A stretch of 64,000 nt of DNA from Halomonas sp. M20 (GCF_020622265.1 NZ_JACNMQ010000002.1:62001-126000); one strand, 5' to 3'. Positions 1-8,932 are shown, counted from the first letter of the stretch. A program made the numbers and translations. Notes: a model not told the origin generated them from the letters alone.

Positions 1-534
1 CGCCAGCATGATCATGCCCTTGACCAGCGCCGGAAAAGGCGGATTCCAGGAGGTGCCGGAGCGCTCCAGCGACCACTCGCCCAACGGGTTGTGGGAGGCG
101 TCCCAGAACATGACGTAGGCGGCATAGCTCATGCCCAGGCAGAAGCCCAGGGTCACCAGATCGTTGAAGCGATCCAGCCATAGTTTGAACCGCGGTCCAA
201 CGGTATCGTAGAGCACCCGCACACGAATATGACGATTGCTGGCCAAGGCGACCGGACCGCCAAGCGAAAAGCTCACCGCCACCAGCATGACCACGGATTC
301 ATGTACCCAGGAGGTGGGCGAGTCGAAACCGTAACGCATGATGACCTCAAAAACGCTGATCGCCATGGCGATGAATATCAGCCAGGCAGCACCGCGCCCG
401 CACCACACTATCCCCTTGTCGAATCTGCTCCTGACCGGGTCGGGTTGGGTCGTGGTTTCTCCGGCGATCGGGCCGGCGAGTTCGTCTTTTCCAGGCTTCG
501 GGGAACCGTCATCGGGAGGTGGGTGTGGTGACAT
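1..534 (-). CDS. dctQ: TRAP transporter small permease (DctQ family), C-terminus cut by window edge
   Basis: Inner-membrane small subunit of a tripartite ATP-independent periplasmic transporter, which uses an ion gradient to import an organic acid or similar solute delivered by a periplasmic binding protein. The frame opens with ATG at 534 and stays open to the window edge (178 codons). After a hydrophilic, Pro-rich N-terminus of about 45 residues comes a first membrane helix (WLIFIAMAISVFEVIMRYG). An amphipathic stretch with the family-typical R-x-R-V follows, then a second helix around residues 115-135. It lies 113 bp downstream of dctP in the same direction; the large permease dctM is expected just beyond the edge. 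The family is clear. The substrate cannot be told from the sequence. Confidence 0.85.
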   Translation of the reverse strand, partial: MSPHPPPDDGSPKPGKDELAGPIAGETTTQPDPVRSRFDKGIVWCGRGAAWLIFIAMAISVFEVIMRYGFDSPTSWVHESVVMLVAVSFSLGGPVALASNRHIRVRVLYDTVGPRFKLWLDRFNDLVTLGFCLGMSYAAYVMFWDASHNPLGEWSLERSGTSWNPPFPALVKGMIMLA

Positions 535-647
535 GGCCTATCCTCTAAACAAAAACAGAAGGAATCCGGGCAGATTCCTTCGGCATAAAACAATCGAACA
601 ACAAACAGGTGCTGACGCCGGAGCATCCCGGCGTCGTCGAGCCCCAC

Positions 648-1667
648 TTACATCAAGTTGTTTTCCTTGAGATAAGCGGTCACCGAGTCGTAGACCTTCT
701 GGGTCATGTCGTTCTTCTCGGCCCAGATGGCCCACTCTTTTTCGGCGATGTTGCGGAACTTGGCGCGCTCTTCATCGGGCAGATCGATGATCTCGATATC
801 CGGATTCTGGCGTACCTCTTCTACCGCTTCCTGATCGAGTTCCTTGAGCTTGGCCACCATTTCGTCGCCCATGTCGACCACGCTGCTCTCGAGCATGCTC
901 TTCAGATCGTCCGGCAGGCTATCCCACTCTCCCTTGTTGAGAGACACCGCCACCATGGGCAGCGAGTGGAAGCCCGGATAGCTGGGATACGGCGCGAATT
1001 CGTACAGGCCTTGCTGGTAATTGGTGGCGAAGACGGTGTAGTCCGCCGCATCGATCACGCCCTTTTCCAAGGCGGTATAGACCTCGGAGCCCGGCAGATT
1101 CACCGGCGTGGCGCCAGCCTTTTCGAAGATGTTGTAGACCATGCCTTCCGGCGCGCGCAGTTTCAGTCCCTTGAGGTCGTCGACGGTGCGAATCGGCCGC
1201 TTTGAAGGCAAGGCTTCAAGGCCCGTGGCGGCGGCGCCGATCAGATGCAGGCCATAAGGCTCGACGAGTTCGTTGTAGAGCTCTTCGCCACCCCCATTGC
1301 GCATGTAGTCGAGGAATTCGTTGGGATCGCCCCAAGCGCCGACCAGATTCCCCAGCATACCGAAGGCCGGGTTCTGTCCGGTGAAGTAGCTGGGATCGGT
1401 CAGGTGCCCCTGTAAAATACCGGACTTGACGGCCTGTAGGGTCTGATTGGCCTGAACCACCGCATTGACCGGCAGGATCTCGATCTGGATACGGCCGTCG
1501 GATTTTTCCTCGACCTCATCGGCCCAGGCCTTCTTGATCTCGAACTGCGGCTCACCGGAGGTTTCCGAGGTCTGGAAGGTCCATTCGTACTCGGCGGCCT
1601 GGGCACTGAACGCCAGTGCTCCGAGCACGGCAATGGTAAGCGTCTTGAGTGGCATGCGTGACATCAT
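648..1667 (-). CDS. dctP: TRAP transporter substrate-binding protein (DctP family)
   Basis: Periplasmic solute-binding subunit that delivers substrate to the DctQM permease. About 339 residues, normal for the family. The N-terminus is a Sec signal peptide (MMSRMPLKTLTIAVLGALAF, cleavage after SAQA). The mature part shows family features: the strand leading to VQANQTLQAVKSGILQG, the central GLKLRAPEGMVYNIFEKAG segment, and VYTALEKGVIDAADY, which carries the usual ligand-contact region. I chose the ATG at 1667 because a TAAGGAG Shine-Dalgarno sequence sits 6 nt upstream; the longer in-frame extension reads through the end of the regulator gene and has no signal character. The TAA of that Shine-Dalgarno sequence is the stop codon of the upstream gntR gene, so the two are probably translationally coupled. 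The ligand is unknown. Confidence 0.92.
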   Translation of the reverse strand: MMSRMPLKTLTIAVLGALAFSAQAAEYEWTFQTSETSGEPQFEIKKAWADEVEEKSDGRIQIEILPVNAVVQANQTLQAVKSGILQGHLTDPSYFTGQNPAFGMLGNLVGAWGDPNEFLDYMRNGGGEELYNELVEPYGLHLIGAAATGLEALPSKRPIRTVDDLKGLKLRAPEGMVYNIFEKAGATPVNLPGSEVYTALEKGVIDAADYTVFATNYQQGLYEFAPYPSYPGFHSLPMVAVSLNKGEWDSLPDDLKSMLESSVVDMGDEMVAKLKELDQEAVEEVRQNPDIEIIDLPDEERAKFRNIAEKEWAIWAEKNDMTQKVYDSVTAYLKENNLM

Positions 1668-1677
1668 GTACATCTCC

Positions 1678-2469
1678 TTAACCATCTGTTGTTTGAACTT
1701 CATGCATTGCGGTTTGGGGTTCCAGGGTAGGCAACACTGGAAGCAGCCCTTCAAGCCCCAGATCCCGGCCGGTGCGATCCAGCACCGCCAGTGCCGCCTG
1801 GGCAGCCTGTTGTGGCTGGCGCAGGCGTATGGCTTCCATGACGCGTCGATGACGCTCCATACTGTCTTGGAGTTCATCGGCACTGTGATTGGATTTTTCC
1901 ACTAAAAGCGCGATGGCAGGCTTCAGCACGTGGCTGATTTGCGCCCACACAAGATTGTGAGAAGCCGTGAAAATCGCTTCATGAAAGTCGACATCGTATT
2001 CATTGTGGGTGCGCCCTTCCCAGCATAGGTCATCCTGCTCAAGAGCATGGATCATGCCGCTGTAGGCGGTTTCGATCGCCAGTAGATCGGCGGCGGTGGC
2101 ATGTTCTGCGGCCAGGCGCGCAACGAAAGGCTCCACGGCGACGCGAAAAGCGAAGATCTCGCGTTGAATACTGGGATTGGGTTGAGCGAAGCGCGCCATC
2201 CAGGCACTGACCCGGGGGTCGAGCAAATGCCATTCCGCAAGCTCACGTACCCGAGTGCCCTGACCGGAGATACGTTTCAGCAAGCCTGCCGCCACAAGCA
2301 GCTGCAGGGCACTACGCACCGTACTGCGGCTGACGCCGAACTGATCGCACAAGTCGATCTCGCGAGGCACGTAGTCTCCCGGCCCATAGCGACCGCTGAA
2401 GATGGCTTCAGCCAGATATTCAGCAATGTCCGGGCGCCTGGAGCGACCCTTGCCAACGGCGTGACTCAT
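1678..2469 (-). CDS. GntR-family transcriptional regulator, FadR subfamily (FCD domain)
   Basis: Likely regulator of the TRAP genes directly downstream. The N-terminal winged helix-turn-helix is clear (IAEYLAEAIFSGRYGPGDYV, then LCDQFGVSRSTVRSALQLL and a wing with ISGQGTRV). The C-terminal all-helical FCD ligand domain shows DFHEAIFTASHN and the late HRRVMEAI, whose Asp and His residues usually bind a metal with a carboxylate effector. The start is uncertain: ATG at 2469 gives the usual spacing to the DNA-binding domain, while ATG 2517 and TTG 2529 are longer in-frame choices. None has a good Shine-Dalgarno site. The stop overlaps the dctP ribosome-binding site, so regulator and transporter are probably one transcript. 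By analogy, the effector is probably the transported acid. Confidence 0.88.
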   Translation of the reverse strand: MSHAVGKGRSRRPDIAEYLAEAIFSGRYGPGDYVPREIDLCDQFGVSRSTVRSALQLLVAAGLLKRISGQGTRVRELAEWHLLDPRVSAWMARFAQPNPSIQREIFAFRVAVEPFVARLAAEHATAADLLAIETAYSGMIHALEQDDLCWEGRTHNEYDVDFHEAIFTASHNLVWAQISHVLKPAIALLVEKSNHSADELQDSMERHRRVMEAIRLRQPQQAAQAALAVLDRTGRDLGLEGLLPVLPTLEPQTAMHEVQTTDG

Positions 2470-2537
2470 GGAATAGTGCCCGCGTTTGTAGGACCAGGAT
2501 TTCAGTATGTCCGACATAGCTTCGAACAATAATAAAA

Positions 2538-2571
2538 GGAGCGCCTTTAGACTTTAGTCTAAAGGCGCTCC
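2538..2571 (-). terminator. Perfect 15-bp hairpin with minus-strand T tail
   Basis: Arms 2538-2552 and 2557-2571 are exactly complementary around a TTTA loop. Read on the minus strand the stem is followed by TTTTATT, so it should end transcription of the DUF6506 gene. It also sits directly in front of the gntR regulator, so it could insulate that gene or serve as a binding site for it. Confidence 0.75.
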
Positions 2572-2602
2572 CTATACGCCTGAATAAATTGAACCACAGC
2601 CC

Positions 2603-2866
2603 TTAATCGAAGCGCACGAGCCCTACTTCTACATCATCGCCTGCCACCTCGCGTACTGCCTTGAGCCCCTGTTCGTCAAAGTTCGAACTGAGCTCGATCC
2701 TGTCGACGCCTTGAGAGACGAGGTCTCGCGTCAAGCGCTTGGCCGTATCGATATCGCTCAAGGTAACGAGACTCAAATGGTAGCCCTCACTGCTTTGACT
2801 GCTCGATGAGGTATTGCCGGATGCAGGCACCATGATCAAGAAAGCAACATGTTGAGTAGACGCCAT
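2603..2866 (-). CDS. DUF6506 family small protein
   Basis: An 87-residue protein of unknown function. It has a short hydrophobic N-terminal strand (VAFLIMVPASG), a Ser-rich linker, then an alternating alpha/beta stretch (LSLVTLSDIDTAKRLTRDLV, GVDRIELSSNFDEQGLKAV). The pattern and length match DUF6506 proteins as I remember them. A strong Shine-Dalgarno site (CAGGAG) lies 8 nt before the ATG. It has its own terminator and no functional link to its neighbours is visible. The TRAP regulator downstream reads the same way but is separated by the hairpin. Confidence 0.65.
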   Translation of the reverse strand: MASTQHVAFLIMVPASGNTSSSSQSSEGYHLSLVTLSDIDTAKRLTRDLVSQGVDRIELSSNFDEQGLKAVREVAGDDVEVGLVRFD

Positions 2867-3011
2867 GAAGAAATCTCCTGAAGCATTGAATGATCGAATC
2901 CAGCATAGTGCAGAATTGCCGGCGCTTGCTTGCTATCGCCTCCCTAGGCAAAACTAGGTGCAGCAACGCCACGGGCCCCATATTCAATCATGGAAACCCG
3001 GGACGCCTCGT

Positions 3012-4565
3012 TCAAGCGATCGCGTAATCCGGGGTTTCAGGGCTATCTTGGATACCCACCAGAGACAGGTTTTCATTGCCGGCGTTCTGCTTCACGATCG
3101 TCGAATCGAGCTGAGCCAGTACGGTGTCCGCATCCATGGGTTGTTCGGAGCCCAGCGGCCCTTCATTTGCCCACAGCAGGCTATCTCGCTGACCGGTGGC
3201 ATATATCTCCTCGAAAGGAATACGCTCGCCGCGCTCGGGAATCGCCAACGCCTGCGCCGGATCGAGATCCTCGAAAGAGTCGTCCGCCAAGGACTCGATG
3301 ACGCCCAGCATACTCAGCAAGCCTTCGGCGGTGAGGGCACTGGCCAGGGCGCTGTAGTCCGTGTCGAGTCCATTCTGGGCGATCTGATCCATTTCCTGCA
3401 GGCCGCGCTGCTCGATCAGCAATGTCGGCGTACCCTCCAGCGCCAGACCGTTACGCGCGATGGACGGGATGCCGCTGCCGGGGAAGAGAGAAAGCTCAGC
3501 GTGATCGAAATCCTCGAGCTGGTTGGCGATCGCCACCGCCGCGCGCTGGCCGGTTTCCGATACCTGGGCGTCCACGCCGGGATTGGTCGCCCACTGCACC
3601 GACATGGTCTCGAGTTCGCCATCTTCACCGAGGTAATCGTTCTGATGATGATAATCCAGGAACAGATCCGGGTTGTACTCCTCCACTACCTCGAGCACTG
3701 CAAGCGCCTCGGGGATGGTCTCTGGATCAGGACGATCGGTCGCATCGTAGCTGCGGTTGAGATCCACATTCTCGGAGTTGCGGCGCGGATCGAGTACGTC
3801 CTGATCGCCGGCGGCCTGTTGTTCCCAACGGGCAAAACCGTCCGGATTGACTCGCGGCATCGCTACCACGGTCACTTCATCCCGCAGGTTTCTGGCGTAA
3901 TCAGTGTCTGCACTGAGGGTATCGAGCAGCGTGACCAGCGCCTCGGTTCCCAGGGGTTCGTCACCATGCTGCTGGGAAACGATCATGAGCGTCTTGTCAC
4001 CCTGCCCCACTTCGGCGCGATACAGCGGGCGCCCTTCCACCGACTCCCCCGCTACCGCCAGATCCAGCGTATCGCGCTGCTCATCGAGAGTTTCCAGGTC
4101 CGCGTAAAGCTGCTCATTCGAACGCAAGTTGTCCAGGGTGAGCGGCTGATCCTTGTCGAACTCGCCCAGGGATACGTTATCCGCGTAATAATCCGCGATG
4201 GAGAACTTGGCAAAACTTGCTTCCTGATCGGTCGGCCCGGCCGCCCGCAGCATGGTAGGTACCAGCTCATCGCGCTGTAACGCGCCGCTTCCCAGCTGTT
4301 CGGTCCAGTACGCCAACCCCCCTTCATCGGGCTTACGTTCGAACAGCTCGTCATAAAGGGTGGTAACGAATGCCTCATCGCTTGGCCTGTCGTCACCCGA
4401 GCGTAACTCCTCGTAGTAAGACAACCCGGACGACAACTCATCGAAATCGAAGACATCCTCCTCAAGAAGATACGCTCCCGCTTTTTGAGCTGCGGGACCG
4501 GCAGGCTGCCCGAGATAGGCGGCATAAACTGCCTGAATCTTCTGTTCGGTGTATTGGCTAGCCAT
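3012..4565 (-). CDS. Leaderless DUF4214 + M14-family zinc carboxypeptidase-like protein
   Basis: A 517-residue two-part protein. Residues about 5-125 resemble the DUF4214 domain (LYDELFERKPDEGGLAYWTE), which is common in large secreted or surface proteins. Residues about 170-400 carry a zinc carboxypeptidase core: HGDE (H200, E203) as first zinc ligands, NVDLNRSYD as the substrate Asn-Arg pair, DYHHQ (H306/H307) as the third ligand, and LLIEQRG with the probable catalytic Glu385. The key residues are therefore present and the enzyme could be active, trimming C-terminal residues or peptidoglycan peptides. There is no N-terminal signal peptide and no recognisable RTX repeat; type I secretion through an uncleaved C-terminal signal is a guess from the DUF4214 link. 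It is monocistronic. The last 120 residues match nothing I know. Confidence 0.8.
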   Translation of the reverse strand: MASQYTEQKIQAVYAAYLGQPAGPAAQKAGAYLLEEDVFDFDELSSGLSYYEELRSGDDRPSDEAFVTTLYDELFERKPDEGGLAYWTEQLGSGALQRDELVPTMLRAAGPTDQEASFAKFSIADYYADNVSLGEFDKDQPLTLDNLRSNEQLYADLETLDEQRDTLDLAVAGESVEGRPLYRAEVGQGDKTLMIVSQQHGDEPLGTEALVTLLDTLSADTDYARNLRDEVTVVAMPRVNPDGFARWEQQAAGDQDVLDPRRNSENVDLNRSYDATDRPDPETIPEALAVLEVVEEYNPDLFLDYHHQNDYLGEDGELETMSVQWATNPGVDAQVSETGQRAAVAIANQLEDFDHAELSLFPGSGIPSIARNGLALEGTPTLLIEQRGLQEMDQIAQNGLDTDYSALASALTAEGLLSMLGVIESLADDSFEDLDPAQALAIPERGERIPFEEIYATGQRDSLLWANEGPLGSEQPMDADTVLAQLDSTIVKQNAGNENLSLVGIQDSPETPDYAIA

Positions 4566-4728
4566 GTTTACCTACCCTTGTTTGATCAAGCGCGACGCGC
4601 ACAAAATTCGATATGGCGAAATGATGAAATATCTCATAGGACAAGTAGGGTAGCGTACTAGAGGTGCCATGCCATCCTTTCGTCTACTTTTTTATGAAAC
4701 ATTCGGCACCAATATTACCTCTTCCAGT

Positions 4729-5193
4729 TCAAAGCCGTTGCCAGGCTTCTTCAAGTACGTGGTGCTGTGCAATCTTCTGGTCGATGAAAGTATTGAACAA
4801 GGTGGTGAGCTCCGGAATAACGTTTGCCTCAAGCAACTGTTCATAAAGACGTCGTGAATGCTGTTCGTCGCCGAGCATACGCTTGAACACCTGGTTGGCC
4901 GTCTGCTCATCGAGTACAAAGAAGGGAGCCCGGGTAGGTAACTTGCAGGCTGTCTTGATAGCCGGCAAGTGTTCAAAGAAAAGACGCTTGTTGACATTCT
5001 TCAGCTCGCCCAGTCGACGCTGGCTTTCGAACACCAGCGTATCCATCAAACTGCTGATGGCGGTATTGAACGGCTGAAACCGCAGCGCCATCAGGCGATA
5101 ACGCCTGGCTTCTTGCCCTTCATGAGCATTAGCCAAGATGAACAGCTCTTCGGGCATGAGACTGGCAGTACTCGTATCTTTTGCATGCTGCAT
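4729..5193 (-). CDS. Ferritin-like helical protein, function unknown
   Basis: 154 residues, predicted all alpha-helical and soluble. The first helix carries HEGQEARRYRLMALRFQPFN, the E-x-x-A-x-x-Y pattern found in ferritin/rubrerythrin-like four-helix bundles. Later helices contain DEQHSRRLYEQL and QKIAQHHVLEEA, which could supply further Glu/His metal ligands. I infer a ferritin-like fold with a possible di-iron or iron-handling role; no close named family is recognised. The ATG at 5193 is preceded by AAGGGGGAGGGG, an acceptable ribosome-binding region. It stands alone between the M14 gene and the DUF4202 gene. Confidence 0.5.
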   Translation of the reverse strand: MQHAKDTSTASLMPEELFILANAHEGQEARRYRLMALRFQPFNTAISSLMDTLVFESQRRLGELKNVNKRLFFEHLPAIKTACKLPTRAPFFVLDEQTANQVFKRMLGDEQHSRRLYEQLLEANVIPELTTLFNTFIDQKIAQHHVLEEAWQRL

Positions 5194-5419
5194 ATTCCCC
5201 TCCCCCTTGCAAAGGCGTTAGATAAGCCAAGCCACAGCGTCGATAGTCTTGGAATCAGGCACATCTTCAGTGTGGTAGCAAGTGGGAGGCAAAAAATTGA
5301 TCTTGATCAGTTAAAAACAGGCTTTAGCCATAAACAGTAGTCTGGTAACTCTAATTGATCATGACTGCCATCCTGGCCAAGCAAGAAACTGAACCTAAGC
5401 AGTAGACAGCATGAGCTCA

Positions 5420-6010
5420 TCACGCAAGCGCTTTCTGTACCAGACGCTGCGCATCGGGTGTCATGGGAATGGTGGCGACAAGTTCGTGGCCGCGCGGTGA
5501 CATCTTGTGCCAGGTCTTGCGCAGAATACGAATCAACTTCTCTTCATCATGCTCACTGGAAAAGTCCGCAAAGTAGTGCTCGAGAAACACCAGACAAGCG
5601 GTGTCTTCCATGGCTTGTGTGTCGGCATCGTGACGCAGCTTCTCCTTGCGGATCATCTGGGCGACCCGCTCGCAAAACTCGGCTTCATAACCTACCTCAC
5701 CCAGAACCCTAGCGGCCTGTTCGGCCTGGATACGCCCCAGGTCCCGGCGCCAGGTCAAATAGCCCGGGCGATCCTGAGGATAATCGCTTCTTGGAACGCG
5801 CCAACGCTGCAGATGCTGGGCACGCACCGCCAGCCGCAGCGCTTCCGAGGCATCGGGGTCCACCTGGGCAAGCCAGGCGCTCATGCGCTCGGCGTAGAGC
5901 AACTCCTGGGGCACCTCCTGACCATCGGCCAGCTCCCGGCGAGGATCCTCGGCATGCAAGGCATCCAGTTGCCGAAGAGCGGTATCGAAGCGTGCGCTTG
6001 GCTCAGTCAT
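5420..6010 (-). CDS. DUF4202 domain-containing protein
   Basis: 196-residue cytoplasmic protein of the DUF4202 family. Family hallmarks visible are RFDTALRQLDALHAEDPR at the N-terminus, RAQHLQRWRVPRSDYP in the middle, and a C-terminal CLVFLEHYFADF segment. The His-rich pattern (RAQHLQRW, LRHD) resembles HD-type phosphohydrolases, but no activity is established for this family to my knowledge. The gene follows an untranslated stretch of 226 bp in which I see nothing convincing, and is followed by the ybiT gene on the same strand after about 100 bp. Confidence 0.8.
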   Translation of the reverse strand: MTEPSARFDTALRQLDALHAEDPRRELADGQEVPQELLYAERMSAWLAQVDPDASEALRLAVRAQHLQRWRVPRSDYPQDRPGYLTWRRDLGRIQAEQAARVLGEVGYEAEFCERVAQMIRKEKLRHDADTQAMEDTACLVFLEHYFADFSSEHDEEKLIRILRKTWHKMSPRGHELVATIPMTPDAQRLVQKALA

Positions 6011-6110
6011 GATGGGCTCCTATTAAATCAGTGCTTTCCTATCAGAATAGAATAGACCTGTAATCGAAAATTATTGAATAGAAAGCTGGGCTCGCGCAGG
6101 CATTTATCTC

Positions 6111-7700
6111 TCAACCGAACACGCCTTGGCTGCGCAAATACTCATCATAACTGCCGCTGAAGTCGATCACTTTCTCGCCGCTCATATCCAGGATGCGGGT
6201 CGCCAGGGACGACACGAACTCGCGATCGTGGCTAACAAAGATGAGCGTCCCGGGATAGTGCTCGAGAGCCAGGTTGAGGGCTTCGATGGACTCCATATCC
6301 AAGTGGTTGGTGGGCTCATCCATGAGCAGCACGTTAGGTTTTTGCAGCGCCAGCTTGCCGAACAGCATACGCCCCTGCTCGCCACCGGAGATCACCTTTA
6401 CGGACTTGCCGATATCATCGTTTGAGAACAGCATGCGCCCCAGGGCGCCGCGAATCGTCTGCTCGCCGCCATCGGTCCATTGGGCCATCCATTCGTAGAG
6501 AGAAGCATCGTTAGCGAAGTCGGCGGCATGATCCTGAGCGAAATAGCCAAGCTCGGCGCTGTCGGTCCATTTCACAACGCCGGCATCCGGTGCTAGCTCT
6601 TCCACCAGGCAGCGCAGCAGCGTGGTCTTGCCGACACCGTTGGGACCAATGATAGCCACGCGTTCGCCGGCCTCGATCTGCAGCCCCAGACGCTCGAACA
6701 GCAACGCGTCGTCAAAACCCTTGCTCAGTGCCTCAATGTTGACCGCGCCGCGATGAATCTTACGCTTCTGTTCGAAGCGAATGAACGGACTGACCCGGCT
6801 CGACGGCTTGACCTCATCGAGCTTGATCTTGTCCATCTTGCGCTGGCGGGAGGTGGCCTGCTTGGCCTTGGAGGCATTGGCGGAGAAACGGCTGACGAAA
6901 GCCTGGAGCTCGGCGATTTCGGCCTTCTTCTTGGCGTTGTCCGCATGCAGACGCTCCCGGGCCTGGGTCGCCGCGGTCATGTACTCATCGTAATTGCCGG
7001 GGAACAGGCGCAGCTCGCCGTAATCCAGGTCCGCCATATGGGTGCAGACGCTGTTGAGGAAATGACGATCGTGAGAAATGATCACCATGGTGCTGTTGCG
7101 GGCGGTAAGTACTTCTTCTAACCAGCGTATGGTGTTGATGTCCAGATGGTTAGTGGGTTCATCCAGCAACAGCACATCCGGATCGGAAAACAGCGCCTGG
7201 GCCAGCAACACCCGCAGTTTCCAGCCCGGCGAGACCTCGCTCATGGGGCCAATGTGCTGCGCTTCGGGAATGCCCAGCCCCAGCAACAGTTCACCGGCTC
7301 GCGCCTCGGCGGTATAGCCGTCGAGCTCCGCAAACTGGACTTCCAGATCCGCGACCCGCATGCCGTCCTCTTCGCTCATCTCGACCTGGGAATAGATACG
7401 CTCTCGCTCCGCCGCTACCCGCCATAGCTCGGTATTGCCCATGATCACGGTATCGATGACGCGATACTGCTCGAAGGCAAATTGATCCTGACGCAGCTTA
7501 CCGAGCCGCGTACCCGGCTCGAGCATCACCTGCCCGGCGGAGGGATCGAGATCGCCGCCGAGGATTTTCATGAAGGTGGACTTGCCGCTGCCGTTGGCCC
7601 CGATCAGGCCGTAGCGATTACCGTTGTTGAATTTGACCGAGACATCCTCGAACAGGGGCTTGGCCCCGAACTGCATGGTGATATTGGCGGTTGCGATCAC
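6111..7700 (-). CDS. ybiT: ABC-F family ATPase, YbiT type
   Basis: 529-residue soluble protein with two tandem ABC ATPase domains and no membrane part. ABC-F proteins act on the ribosome, binding the E site and adjusting stalled or initiating complexes. First Walker [10 protein letters not shown] (about residues 34-42); signature [15 protein letters not shown]; Walker [12 protein letters not shown]. Second Walker [10 protein letters not shown]; signature [16 protein letters not shown]; Walker [12 protein letters not shown]. Between them lies the long charged P-site linker typical of the group ([20 protein letters not shown]). Sequence and length match Escherichia coli YbiT best. The start is GTG at 7700 with a GGA element before it. 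Downstream (about 6094-6107) is a 14-nt match to the end of an intergenic repeat found at 44.6 kb. Confidence 0.93.
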   Translation of the reverse strand: MIATANITMQFGAKPLFEDVSVKFNNGNRYGLIGANGSGKSTFMKILGGDLDPSAGQVMLEPGTRLGKLRQDQFAFEQYRVIDTVIMGNTELWRVAAERERIYSQVEMSEEDGMRVADLEVQFAELDGYTAEARAGELLLGLGIPEAQHIGPMSEVSPGWKLRVLLAQALFSDPDVLLLDEPTNHLDINTIRWLEEVLTARNSTMVIISHDRHFLNSVCTHMADLDYGELRLFPGNYDEYMTAATQARERLHADNAKKKAEIAELQAFVSRFSANASKAKQATSRQRKMDKIKLDEVKPSSRVSPFIRFEQKRKIHRGAVNIEALSKGFDDALLFERLGLQIEAGERVAIIGPNGVGKTTLLRCLVEELAPDAGVVKWTDSAELGYFAQDHAADFANDASLYEWMAQWTDGGEQTIRGALGRMLFSNDDIGKSVKVISGGEQGRMLFGKLALQKPNVLLMDEPTNHLDMESIEALNLALEHYPGTLIFVSHDREFVSSLATRILDMSGEKVIDFSGSYDEYLRSQGVFG

Positions 7701-7807
7701 GAAAGGTCCAATCGAAAGGGCTCGAGTCAGGGTTTGAGGCAGCGCTCGAGCGTGAAAAGGGCGTGATTGTATCGCTTCAGTGCTTGGGCTTCACCCTGTA
7801 GACACGC

Positions 7808-7831
7808 AAAAGGCACCGTCTGGTGCCTTTT
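7808..7831 (-). terminator. Rho-independent terminator of ectD
   Basis: Arms 7808-7817 and 7822-7831 pair perfectly (10 bp, GTCT loop); both strands end in a short T run. It lies 31 bp past the ectD stop codon and before the ybiT gene, so it probably separates the two. Confidence 0.85.
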
Positions 7832-7862
7832 ATATTCAGGAGCGCGTCGAAACCACTATGTC

Positions 7863-8774
7863 TTACTCGTTCACTGGTTTCAGCGGCGCCCAGTCCTTAC
7901 GGTTGGCCAAGAATTCGGGCCTTGGCTTGTTGCCGCAGTAGGGGTCGTGCAGGGTGTTCTCGACGCTGTTGTAGACGAAGAACAGATTGCTTCTCGGCCA
8001 GCAGGACATGTTGATGTTGGAGCCGTGCATGGTATTGCACTCGAACATGATCAAGGAGCCAGCCTGACCCTTGGGCGCCTCGATCTCGCCTTCGAGCATC
8101 AGTTTCTTGAGGCTGGCGGCGTCCGGCACGCCGACGTCTTGACTCTTCAACGACTCCTTGTAGTTGTCCGTGGGCGTACGGCCGACACAGGGCACGAAAT
8201 GCTGGTGGGAGCCGGGAATCAGCATCAACGGGCCGTTGAACTCGCCATTCTCGGTAAGAATGAGCGAGCAGCTCAAGGCGCGCATGCGCGGCATACCGTC
8301 TTCGCTATGCCAGGTCTCGAAGTCGGAATGCCAATCGAAACCCTTGCCCTTGAAACCGGGCTTGTAGTTGATGCGGGACTGGTGGATGTAGACATCGCTA
8401 CCCAGCAACTGCTGGACCATCGCCAGCAGGCGCGGGTCCCGGGTCAAACGGCTAAAGCGCTCGGATACCTCATGAATACCGAAGATCGAGCGTATTTCCT
8501 GGTTGCCGGGCTCTAAAATAGTACCCTCGGAAAGCTTCAGATCCTCGTCTTCTTCGTAATCACGCAGTTCCTGGATAAAGGCGTCCATTTCCGCCTTGTC
8601 GAAGAAATTTTCGAAAGAAAGAAACCCTTTCCTGTCGAATTCATCAACTTCCTTTTCGCTCAGGGGACCGTTGCTGCGCTGATCACCCTCGCTGTGCACC
8701 ACCGGATCGATGCGCTCGAACATACCCTGTTTTCGTTCCAGCCGGGTCGGAAAAAGATCTTGAGCATTCTGCAT
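7863..8774 (-). CDS. ectD: Ectoine hydroxylase (ectoine dioxygenase)
   Basis: Non-heme Fe(II)/2-oxoglutarate dioxygenase that converts the compatible solute ectoine to 5-hydroxyectoine in the cytoplasm. The family signature DWHSDFETWHSEDGMPRMRA is intact. Iron ligands are H149, D151 and H251 (in NTMHGSN), and the 2-oxoglutarate-binding Arg lies in CWPRSN. Length is 303 residues, usual for EctD. I take the ATG at 8774, which has GGAGAGG 6 nt upstream, rather than the ATG at 8789, which overlaps that ribosome-binding site. The ectABC synthesis genes are not in the window, so this is a detached ectD, as known in other Halomonadaceae. Osmotic control is expected, but I could not assign a promoter in the 158 bp upstream with confidence. 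Confidence 0.97.
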   Translation of the reverse strand: MQNAQDLFPTRLERKQGMFERIDPVVHSEGDQRSNGPLSEKEVDEFDRKGFLSFENFFDKAEMDAFIQELRDYEEDEDLKLSEGTILEPGNQEIRSIFGIHEVSERFSRLTRDPRLLAMVQQLLGSDVYIHQSRINYKPGFKGKGFDWHSDFETWHSEDGMPRMRALSCSLILTENGEFNGPLMLIPGSHQHFVPCVGRTPTDNYKESLKSQDVGVPDAASLKKLMLEGEIEAPKGQAGSLIMFECNTMHGSNINMSCWPRSNLFFVYNSVENTLHDPYCGNKPRPEFLANRKDWAPLKPVNE

Positions 8775-8932
8775 GGCAAACCTCTCCATTCAGTCTGTTC
8801 TTTAAAACGACTTTCCCAGAAGGCTTCTAGAGAGCTTCTCGGAAAGTTCAGGCCACTTTATAGACGTAAAGCACGTTAAACGGCCACCCTATGCGATGAT
8901 GTCGCAATTGTATTTATCAAGGGTTAAATCAA

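Noticed and set aside
1678-1883. N-terminal extension of DctP
   Set aside because: The extension translates the end of the regulator gene in another frame and would bury the signal peptide and its ribosome-binding site.
2958-4280. 440-codon open frame on the plus strand
   Set aside because: It is antisense to the M14 peptidase gene, has no ribosome-binding site and no recognisable domain; the minus-strand frame contains all catalytic motifs.
8790-8932. Osmotically controlled promoter of ectD
   Set aside because: Several AT-rich hexamers could be -10 boxes (for example in the reverse of the segment near 8860), but none pairs with a good -35 at proper spacing, so I do not list one.
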